Assembly: GCF_900113115.1 (NCBI RefSeq)
Contig: NZ_FOOF01000001.1
Coordinates: 496,001-560,000, forward strand
Reading direction: 5' to 3'
Length of the DNA: 64,000 bases
From: Duganella sp. CF458
GTDB taxonomy: Bacteria > Pseudomonadota > Gammaproteobacteria > Burkholderiales > Burkholderiaceae_D
In this document: positions 58,395 to 64,000 of the stretch, in pieces
How positions within the stretch are numbered: position 1 is the first letter of the stretch
Layout of the letters: every line of letters starts with the position of its first letter
Position numbers and translations under genes: made by a program
The notes under the pieces: generated by a model
What the model was told of the DNA's origin: nothing
The model's input: the letters and a program-made list of their open reading frames with translations, nothing else
The model's database searches: none

Positions 58395-58728
58395 AGGGTG
58401 TTTTTTCATCAAAATCAACGGCTCCCGGCCGGCGGCTGCTCTCTAGGAGACTGTCCCGAGGGTGTCTAGTACGCGTCCCATCGATTCGTCGCAGAAGCGC
58501 TTGCAACCGCTCATTGACGGTTGCGTCAGCACTCGCGCTTGGGGATACGCCTGCCCGCCGAATACTTTGGATCCTTGCGAAATTCCATGTTGGATCTTCA
58601 TTCTGACGGTGCCGCGCATCTTGTGTGACCGCTGCTGTCAGTAATCGAAAAAGTGCCTTTCAGCCCTTGCGCCATCCTTTCGAGCAGTGCGCAGGCAAGT
58701 CAGCTTCTGGCCCGTTTGAAGCCGCCGC
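58395..58728. other. Intergenic stretch without a convincing gene
   Basis: A minus-strand frame is open over about 100 codons and contains NERLQALLRRIDGTRTRHPRD, but there is no start codon with a ribosome site and the codon choice is poor. A plus-strand frame at 58462-58644 is cysteine-rich and unlikely to be real. No RNA gene or terminator was seen. Confidence 0.4.
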
Positions 58729-59238
58729 CTAATAACCATCGAATCGTCTCATCATCTGCTGTAGCGCCAACCATAACTTCGCCTTATCTTGATACGGTAA
58801 GGTGTAAGCCGGACTACTCGATGGCAAAGTAAGAATCTCATACGCGTCAGCTCGTGCACCAAGCACTTTGATGCCTAATTTCCCTGCCGTGCCGCCGTTA
58901 AAGGCAATCGCTTTGATGGTCGGGAAGCGGTCAAGCAATCCGTGAAGGTCATTCTCATTGCGGAAGCGAATTGCGCTGTCCAGGCTTCCTTGGCGGTGCG
59001 CTTCGGCGACGACGTCCCACAAGCCGATACCATGCGCGCGCAGCACTGTCAGGCGCTGCTCGTAAGCCAAGGTGCGCAGGTCAACATCAATGACGGCCCC
59101 AAGCAGCTCCCAAAACTTGTTCTGGCGATTGCCGTAGTACTCCTGCACAGCCAGGGATTTGTCGCCCGGCAAGCTGCCCAGCACCAGCAGGCGCGTGCGT
59201 TCGTCGACGACGGGATCAAAGCAACGTTTCAGTTCCAT
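58729..59238 (-). CDS. DNA-deoxyinosine glycosylase (UDG family 6)
   Basis: DNA repair enzyme of 169 residues matching the hypoxanthine-DNA glycosylase branch of the uracil-DNA glycosylase superfamily. The first motif is LVLGSLPGDKSLAVQEYYGNRQNKFWELLG and the second is LTLPSSSPAYTLPYQDK. It removes deaminated adenine (hypoxanthine) from DNA. It is single-gene, with the divergent Mpo1-like gene 77 nt away. The start codon sits at MELKRCFDPVVDERTR. Confidence 0.9.
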   Translation of the reverse strand: MELKRCFDPVVDERTRLLVLGSLPGDKSLAVQEYYGNRQNKFWELLGAVIDVDLRTLAYEQRLTVLRAHGIGLWDVVAEAHRQGSLDSAIRFRNENDLHGLLDRFPTIKAIAFNGGTAGKLGIKVLGARADAYEILTLPSSSPAYTLPYQDKAKLWLALQQMMRRFDGY

Positions 59239-59315
59239 TCATGCATTTTAGCGGGAGTTCGGGTGTAGAATCGAACGGTAGTGCTAAACAAATAATCACA
59301 CCGGAGACCGCAACC

Positions 59316-59753
59316 ATGTCTGAGCAGCGTGCCATCGTTACCCTGCTGTTGAAATACAGCGAGAGTCACCTGAATCCCACCAATGAGGCGATCCACTGCG
59401 TTTGCGTGCCGCTGATCGTGTTCAGCCTGCTGGGACTGATCTGGGCTGTCCACCCGCTGCTGGCAGTGGCGCTGGCTGCGGCCTCGATGGTCTACTACTT
59501 CAAGCTGTCGCGCAATTTCGCGTTAGGGATGCTGCTCATGGCCGGCTTCATGCTGGCCGTGCTGAGCGCGCTGCCGCCGGCGTCGGTACTGCCGCTGAGT
59601 ATTGTGATTTTCGTGCTGGCCTGGATCGGCCAGTTCATCGGCCACAAGATCGAGGGCAAGAAGCCATCGTTCTTCGATGACCTGCGCTTCCTGCTGATCG
59701 GGCCCCTGTTCGTGCTGGGCGTGCTGTATCGCCGCCTGAATCTCGCCTACTAG
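59316..59753 (+). CDS. Mpo1/DUF962-like membrane dioxygenase
   Basis: Integral membrane protein of 145 residues with four to five helices. The DUF962 histidine motif is present as H18 and H27 (SESHLNPTNEAIHCVCVPL), the Fe(II) ligands known from yeast Mpo1, which oxidises 2-hydroxy fatty acids. The downstream FIGHKIEGKKPSFFDDLRFLLIGPLF is also conserved. The ATG follows CGGAG. Its stop codon overlaps the end of a 39-residue gene on the opposite strand. Confidence 0.85.
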   Translation: MSEQRAIVTLLLKYSESHLNPTNEAIHCVCVPLIVFSLLGLIWAVHPLLAVALAAASMVYYFKLSRNFALGMLLMAGFMLAVLSALPPASVLPLSIVIFVLAWIGQFIGHKIEGKKPSFFDDLRFLLIGPLFVLGVLYRRLNLAY

Positions 59754-59869
59754 AACAGTGCGACGTTGAGCTGGTCGGGGGACATCGCTTCCCCGGCCAC
59801 CAGGATGATCACCGCTGCCGCGACATAGCCGAGCACCGAGGCGACCCAGATGCGCGTTTCCATGTTCAT
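59750..59869 (-). CDS. Single-span 39-residue membrane protein
   Basis: Short frame encoding MNMETRIWVASVLGYVAAAV and continuing IILVAGEAMSPDQLNVALF, with one transmembrane helix (about 8-25) and a short polar tail. A good GGAG site lies 6 nt before the ATG (CTGGAGAGCGGCATG), which supports translation. The stop codon is shared with the end of the Mpo1-like gene on the other strand (TAG at both). It was found by reading the gap by eye. Function is unknown; single-span proteins of this size often tune larger transporters or enzymes. Confidence 0.55.
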   Translation of the reverse strand: MNMETRIWVASVLGYVAAAVIILVAGEAMSPDQLNVALF

Positions 59870-59974
59870 GCCGCTCTCCAGTCTTTAAGTACTTGAATAA
59901 TACCGATTTTTTGGCCTCGAATAGTCACTGATTGTCGCACTGCGCCATATTACAGAAACACTTATACTGGCGGG

Positions 59975-60916
59975 ATGCCTTCTCCGATACTCTTCATTCT
60001 CGCCTGCCTTATCTGGGGTTCCACCTTCTTCGCGATTACCCTGCAATTGGGTGAAATCGCTCCCGCAGTTTCCATCGTTTACCGCTTTGCGCTGGCCTCG
60101 AGCGTGCTGTTTGCATGGTGCTTCCTGCGGGGCGACAAGCTGAAGTTGTCGTGGAAGGCGCAGCGCTGGACCATCCTGCAGGGCTGCTGCAGCTTTGGCC
60201 TGAGCTATATCGGCACCTATAACGCCGAGCAGTACGTCGTGTCGGCCCTGGTGGCCGTGCTGTTTGCGCTGATGGTGTTCTGGAACCCGATCCTGAACCG
60301 CATCGCCTTCGGCACGCCGCTGACCTGGCGTACCTGGACGGCCGGCAGCGCTGCGGTGGGCGGCGTGGTGCTGCTGTTCTATCACTCGATTTCCGCGTCG
60401 CTGCGCGATGTATTGGCAGGCGGCCAAGGGCATTTCATCCTGGGCTTGGGACTGGCACTGGGTGCGACCATTGCCAGCTCGGTCGGCAATACCCTGGTGG
60501 TCAAGGTGCGCCAGCATGAATCGAATGTGCTGCTGACCATGGCCTGGGGCATGTTGTGGGGCACGCTGCTGGTGGCGTTGTGGGCATTGGTACGGGGCGA
60601 TGCCTTTGTCATGCCGACCACGGCTTCGTATTGGGGCGGCTTGCTGTATTTGTCGCTGCTGGGCTCCGTCATTGCGTTTGCCTGCTATTTCACGCTGATC
60701 GACCGTATCGGCACCCAAAAGGCCGTATACATCGGCGTGGTGACGCCGGTGATTTCTGTGCTGCTGAGCATTCGCCTTGAAAATTACCGGCCGGGCTGGA
60801 TGGAAATCCTGGGCATGGTGGTGTGTATCGCCAGCGTGGCCTGGGCCCTCAAGGCGCCATCGATGCCGGCCAGCCGTACTCCTGTTGACCTTAAACCTTT
60901 GAAGAAAGCCTCATGA
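59975..60916 (+). CDS. EamA/DMT-family transporter
   Basis: Ten-helix drug/metabolite transporter of 313 residues: MPSPILFILACLIWGSTFFAITLQLGEIAPAVSIVYRFALASSVLF, with a second EamA repeat after about residue 150. TATACT lies 6 nt before the ATG with no strong Shine-Dalgarno, a possible leaderless start. It overlaps the GNAT gene by 4 nt (ATGA). The pair may export and acetylate a polyamine-like compound, but this is inference. Confidence 0.87.
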   Translation: MPSPILFILACLIWGSTFFAITLQLGEIAPAVSIVYRFALASSVLFAWCFLRGDKLKLSWKAQRWTILQGCCSFGLSYIGTYNAEQYVVSALVAVLFALMVFWNPILNRIAFGTPLTWRTWTAGSAAVGGVVLLFYHSISASLRDVLAGGQGHFILGLGLALGATIASSVGNTLVVKVRQHESNVLLTMAWGMLWGTLLVALWALVRGDAFVMPTTASYWGGLLYLSLLGSVIAFACYFTLIDRIGTQKAVYIGVVTPVISVLLSIRLENYRPGWMEILGMVVCIASVAWALKAPSMPASRTPVDLKPLKKAS

Positions 60917-61395
60917 GCAATTTGCATATCCGCCCTGCCCGTCCGGACGACGTGGCGTCCATCATGGCCATGATTCGTGAACTGGCTGTTTTCGAAAAGC
61001 TGGAACACCTGGTGGTGGCCGATGAGGCCATGCTGCATCAGGAAATGTTCGGTGCCAAGCCGGGCGTGGAAGGCATCGTGGGCGAGGAAGCGGGCGAGGT
61101 GGTGACTTACGCGCTGTTCTTCCATAATTTCTCCACCTTCCTGTGCAAGAAAGGCCTGTACCTGGAAGACTTGTACGTGAAACAGAACCGCCGCGGCGCG
61201 GGCTACGGCAAGCAAATGCTGGCGGCGCTGGCCAAAATCGCGGTCGAACGCCAGTGCGGTCGCTTCGAATGGTCGGTGCTGGACTGGAATGTGAATGCGA
61301 TCAAGTTCTACGAGCAGATGGGGGCCGATGTGTTGCCTGACTGGCGCGTGTGCCGCGTGACTGGCCCGTCGCTGCAGGCCCTGGCTAACGCTTAG
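60913..61395 (+). CDS. GNAT acetyltransferase (spermidine/diamine-like)
   Basis: N-acetyltransferase of 160 residues with the GNAT motif V/A core LYLEDLYVKQNRRGAGYGKQMLAALAKIAVERQCGRFEWSVLDWN. The N terminus resembles SAT1-like diamine acetyltransferases (IRELAVFEKLEHLVVADEAML). Translation is probably coupled to the EamA gene through the ATGA overlap. Substrate is not certain. The last 4 nt overlap the end of the 88-residue gene on the minus strand. Confidence 0.88.
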   Translation: MSNLHIRPARPDDVASIMAMIRELAVFEKLEHLVVADEAMLHQEMFGAKPGVEGIVGEEAGEVVTYALFFHNFSTFLCKKGLYLEDLYVKQNRRGAGYGKQMLAALAKIAVERQCGRFEWSVLDWNVNAIKFYEQMGADVLPDWRVCRVTGPSLQALANA

Positions 61396-61658
61396 GCCTG
61401 GAACAGACGCACCGCGACGGCGATGATGCCGGCGATCTGGACGGCATGCAGACTCATCACGACCTTGAACTGAAAGTCGACACGCGTCTCAAGCCTTGAA
61501 AAGCGCTGGTCTACATATTCCTTCATCCGCATTTCGGACTCAAGGATCGTGGCACGGAACTCAGCTCTCAATAGATCTGGTTCTTTGGCCATGGCTTCCA
61601 TTCTTAACTCCAGATTGCGAGTACGCACTTCCTGCGATTCAGCTTTGGTCGCATCCAT
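61392..61658 (-). CDS. Small coiled-coil protein with C-terminal membrane anchor
   Basis: Predicted 88-residue protein. Residues 1-62 form a charged helix with heptad-like spacing (NLELRMEAMAKEPDLLRAEF; ESEMRMKEYVDQRFSRLETR), and residues 66-86 (FKVVMSLHAVQIAGIIAVAV) a tail-anchored helix. It starts at MDATKAESQEVRTRN (61658), with AGGAG at a 5-nt spacer; a longer in-frame start at 61679 has no ribosome site. Upstream, at 61786-61746, sits a strong terminator-like hairpin that may regulate or precede this gene. Confidence 0.65.
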   Translation of the reverse strand: MDATKAESQEVRTRNLELRMEAMAKEPDLLRAEFRATILESEMRMKEYVDQRFSRLETRVDFQFKVVMSLHAVQIAGIIAVAVRLFQA

Positions 61659-61745
61659 GGCATCTCCTGATGTGGTCATGCCATTGTTCGCCGTTCGACC
61701 GTAGACGCTTTGATATGGCGCAGGCGTTGGAGTTCCCGCTTGGGC

Positions 61746-61786
61746 AAAAAAAATCCCTCGCGGCTCGTGTGTGGTCGGGCGAGGGA
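61746..61786 (-). terminator. Rho-independent terminator, minus strand
   Basis: On the minus strand TCCCTCGC, a 17-nt loop and GCGAGGGA are followed by eight T residues. It lies 88 nt upstream of the 88-residue gene start and 290 nt after the ABC-hut operon stop, so it either ends the long hut transcript or attenuates the small gene. Confidence 0.75.
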
Positions 61787-61893
61787 GAGTAAACCCAGGT
61801 GTCAGTTGGGAGGGGAGATGAATCGACGGTTTCAATATAGTCGCCCTGACCCGGCCTTGCCTTGTCCCTTACAAATTCTTACCTGGCTTACAT

Positions 61894-61907
61894 TTGATCT
61901 AGCTCAA
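61894..61907 (+). promoter_or_regulatory. FNR/Anr-type binding site
   Basis: TTGATCTAGCTCAA matches the FNR/Anr consensus TTGAT-N4-ATCAA in nine of ten conserved bases. Its centre is at 61900.5, about 47 nt before a start site placed at GATAGT (61936-61941), so it could activate the small gene at 61965 under low oxygen. It is also within reach of minus-strand transcription. Confidence 0.6.
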
Positions 61908-61964
61908 TACATTCCCTGAGGAAACTCCCAAAATGGATAGTCCCGCCCTCGGTGGAGACTCAAG

Positions 61965-62123
61965 ATGTTCAAGGCTTTTTATCGGGCTTATCTGCGCTTT
62001 TTGCTGAGCCGCTATACGCGGGAATTGCAGGTCTTGGCGGCGCAACGGGCCAATGACGCGCTAGCGGAGCAAGTACTTACACATGAAGCCGAGCAGGTGC
62101 GCGCGCGGCTGCTGATGCTTTAA
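61965..62123 (+). CDS. Small basic 52-residue protein
   Basis: An open frame of 52 codons with a GGAG site (GGTGGAGACTCAAGATG) 7 nt before the ATG. The protein, MFKAFYRAYLRFLLSRYTRE... and ending VRARLLML, is amphipathic and basic at its N terminus. No family recognised. It is downstream of the FNR-like site, so it may be oxygen-responsive. The last 47 nt overlap the 3' end of the ABC transporter gene in antisense. Confidence is moderate because it is short. Confidence 0.6.
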   Translation: MFKAFYRAYLRFLLSRYTRELQVLAAQRANDALAEQVLTHEAEQVRARLLML

Positions 62124-63597
62124 ATCCCCTTTCCATCCATTCGAACAGGCCTTGCGTGAGCAGGGCCAGGACGGCTGCCGGCAGCGCGCCGGCCAGCATC
62201 AGCGTATGGTCGTTCAGGGCCAGTCCGGTGGTAATGCGTTCGCCATAGCCGCCGGCACCGATGAAGGCGGCAATCGTGGCAGTGCCGACGCTCATCACCG
62301 CGGCTGTCTTCACGCCAGCCAGGATCACCGGCGCTGCAAGCGGGAGCTCGATCTCTTTCAGGCGCTGTGTGGTGCGCAGGCCCAGTGCTTCGGCGGCCTG
62401 CTTCAAGCCTTGCGGGACGCCGCCGATGCCGGTGCAGGTGTTGCGGATGATCGGCAGCAGCGCGTAGAAGAACAGCGCGCACAAGGCTGGCATGGTGCCG
62501 ATCATGCCCAGCAGGGGGATCAGCATGGCCAGCAGCGCCAATGAGGGAATGGTTTGCAGGATGCCTGCCGCAGCCATGACGGGTTCGCGCAGTTTCGGCT
62601 GGTAGGCGGCGATGATGCCGAGTGGGATGCCGACGAAGCTCGCCATGGCCACCGACAGCGCGACCAGGAGGATATGTTGGCGGGTTAGCGGCCAGAAGTC
62701 GTCTGCAAAAAGGCGTTGCCAGAACGTGGGGGAGCTGACTGGGCCGGGAGCGGATGCGGCATGGCGCGTGAGCCAGTCGTGGGCAATGGCGTTGAATGGC
62801 TGGCCGCGCAATTCGGCGGCGGCATTCATGGCGATCATGTCGGGAGCGCTGAGACGGCCTTCCAACGCGCGCAAAGCTTGCCAGGCTGCGGGAAAGCGCT
62901 GCTCGGTGTCGAGGCGGTACAGCAGGACGGCGTCGTAGCGCGGAAAGTAGGCGCGGTCGTCCTCCAGCACGCGCAAGCCATATTGGCTGATCTTGGCGTC
63001 GGTCGCGTAGATGTCGATGACGTCGACCTGCTTCCGTGCCAGGGCTTCGTAGGCGATGCCGTGGTCCAGGCCGCGCGGCCTGGCGCCGATGCCGTATTGC
63101 CTGGCAAGGCCGGGCCAGCCGTCGGCGCGCCCGATAAATTCATGCGACAGGCCGTAACGCAGCTCGCGCCGTGCGGCCAGTTCGCTCAGTTTGCGGGGGC
63201 CGTCGGCGTCGCCGCGCACCGCCAGCGCATAGCTGTTGTTGAAGCCCAGCGGGACGGCAACGCCCAGGCCTTGCGCCGCCAGTTCGCGCTGCATCTGTTC
63301 CAGCGTCGCGGGTTGCGCGTGCTTGAGAATTTCCAGGCTGATGGTACCCGTATATTCAGGGTAGACGTCGATGCTGCCGGACTTCAGTGCCGCCAGCACG
63401 ATGGCGGTGTTGCCCAGGCCTTGCTTATGCTCGACCCGGGCGTGCGGCGCAGCCGATTGCGCCAGCAGTTCGCCCAGGACGTAGGACTCCGTGAAACGCT
63501 TGGAACCGATGCGCAGCGTGGCATCAGCGCTGGCGGGGCAAGAAAAGAAGGTGAAGGCCGCCAGGGCCAGCAAGACAGTGGCGGCGCGGCGCAGCAA
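62077..63597 (-). CDS. Fused ABC transporter substrate-binding/permease protein (OpuB/HutX-W type)
   Basis: Protein of 506 residues. A signal peptide (LLRRAATVLLALAAFTFFSC) is followed by an OpuAC-like substrate-binding domain: RIGSKRFTESYVLGELLAQSA, VDVIDIYATDAKIS. After about residue 300 come six membrane helices of the OpuBB permease class with the ABC EAA loop AAEALGLRTTQRLKEIELPLAAPVILAG. Fusions of this kind transport glycine betaine or choline, and in histidine-utilisation loci histidine. It starts at TTG (63597) two nt after hutI, which supports the latter. No ATPase gene is seen here. Confidence 0.83.
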   Translation of the reverse strand: MLRRAATVLLALAAFTFFSCPASADATLRIGSKRFTESYVLGELLAQSAAPHARVEHKQGLGNTAIVLAALKSGSIDVYPEYTGTISLEILKHAQPATLEQMQRELAAQGLGVAVPLGFNNSYALAVRGDADGPRKLSELAARRELRYGLSHEFIGRADGWPGLARQYGIGARPRGLDHGIAYEALARKQVDVIDIYATDAKISQYGLRVLEDDRAYFPRYDAVLLYRLDTEQRFPAAWQALRALEGRLSAPDMIAMNAAAELRGQPFNAIAHDWLTRHAASAPGPVSSPTFWQRLFADDFWPLTRQHILLVALSVAMASFVGIPLGIIAAYQPKLREPVMAAAGILQTIPSLALLAMLIPLLGMIGTMPALCALFFYALLPIIRNTCTGIGGVPQGLKQAAEALGLRTTQRLKEIELPLAAPVILAGVKTAAVMSVGTATIAAFIGAGGYGERITTGLALNDHTLMLAGALPAAVLALLTQGLFEWMERGFKASAAARAPARLHV

Positions 63598-63599
63598 GT

Positions 63600-64000
63600 T
63601 CAGGCGCCTGCCGCAGGGGCGACTGCGGGAATGCCGACCACGGGATCGCGCCAGACGCCGTGGTTGACGACGGCGACGCAGGGGTTGAAGCCGAAGGCGT
63701 ACGACAAATCCGCCGGGCGGGCAATCTGCCACAGCGCGAAGTCGGCACGCTTGCCCAATTCCAGCGTGCCAACCTCGCCGTCCAGCCCCAGTGCGCGGGC
63801 GGCGTGGATGGTGCAGCCGGCCAGCGCCTCGAGCGGCGTCAGGCGCCACAGCGTGCACACCATGTTCATCGCCAGCAGCAGGGATGTCATCGGCGAGGTG
63901 CCGGGATTGTTGTCGGTGGCGACGGCCATCGGCACGCCGGCTGCGCGCAAGGCGGCAACCGGCGGCGGTGTGGTGTCGCGCAGGAAGTAATAGGCGCCGG
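63600..64000 (-). CDS. hutI: HutI, imidazolonepropionase (5' part outside window)
   Basis: C-terminal 132 codons of imidazolonepropionase, the enzyme that opens the imidazolone ring in histidine catabolism. Characteristic residues are the metal-binding Asp in [13 protein letters not shown], the [19 protein letters not shown] helix and '[25 protein letters not shown]'. The gene continues beyond 64000, so its start and N-terminal metal site are not visible. It is followed by the fused ABC transporter gene, consistent with a hut operon with its own uptake system. Confidence 0.93.
   Translation of the reverse strand, partial: GAYYFLRDTTPPPVAALRAAGVPMAVATDNNPGTSPMTSLLLAMNMVCTLWRLTPLEALAGCTIHAARALGLDGEVGTLELGKRADFALWQIARPADLSYAFGFNPCVAVVNHGVWRDPVVGIPAVAPAAGA

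Noticed and set aside
58462..58644. Plus-strand 60-codon frame rich in Cys
   Set aside because: No ribosome site and no family; lies in a low-GC patch where random frames are common.

Overview
This window comes from a high-GC betaproteobacterial chromosome. The best fit is Burkholderiales, family Oxalobacteraceae (Massilia/Duganella-like). The reasons are the gene families present (DUF2863, DUF3297, a PaaX-type phenylacetate operon, PaoABC), the GC-rich codon use and the scattered short palindromes containing 'GGGTCAGG'. This placement is inference from family content; no search was run. No rRNA, tRNA or CRISPR array was seen.

Layout. 0-3 kb: M24 peptidase, lipoprotein and three small membrane proteins, two of them paralogues with duplicated promoters. 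3-16 kb: a complete phenylacetate catabolic operon on the minus strand, paaABCDE-G-H-I-K-J-Y-Z, with the divergent repressor gene paaX. paaF is not in the cluster. 16-30 kb: mixed housekeeping genes: M14 peptidase, regulators, a DJ-1-like protein, a MocR regulator, an orphan TRAP binding protein, pmbA, darP, mogA, an esterase, a VOC pseudogene, an OhrR-like regulator and a secreted hydrolase. 30-34 kb: paoABC, a periplasmic molybdenum aldehyde oxidoreductase. 34-40 kb: class III aminotransferase, FAH-family hydrolase, MFS transporter and a KamA-type radical SAM aminomutase. 40-48 kb: a Cache protein plus chemoreceptor, Mpg glycosylase, HDOD, DUF2863, a transglutaminase/TPR lipoprotein and a CocE-like hydrolase. 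48.8-49.8 kb: a decayed TnpB-only IS605-type element. 50-57.6 kb: two esterases, TetR, AidB-like, DUF3297, AhpD-like, a UGT-like glycosyltransferase overlapping a NUDIX-DUF4406 fusion, and a YiiX-like hydrolase. 57.6-58.7 kb: a lower-GC, gene-poor patch. 58.7-64 kb: DNA-deoxyinosine glycosylase, Mpo1-like protein, EamA transporter, GNAT, small membrane proteins, a small gene with an FNR/Anr-type site, a fused betaine/histidine-type ABC transporter subunit and the 3' part of hutI.

How it works together. The paa operon converts phenylacetate via phenylacetyl-CoA (PaaK), epoxidation (PaaABCDE), isomerisation to the oxepin (PaaG), ring opening (PaaZ) and beta-oxidation-like steps (PaaH, PaaJ) to acetyl-CoA and succinyl-CoA. 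PaaI and PaaY clear stalled thioesters and PaaX represses the system. The paaA ribosome-binding site lies in a perfect palindrome touching the start codon. Several genes across the window have a -10-like hexamer 6-9 nt before ATG and no Shine-Dalgarno sequence, which suggests leaderless mRNAs. The features most worth a second look are the NUDIX-DUF4406/UGT pair, the TnpB with a displaced RuvC-II glutamate and an internal deletion, the FNR-type small gene, the paaA hairpin, and two short genes (58 and 39 aa) that are easily missed.
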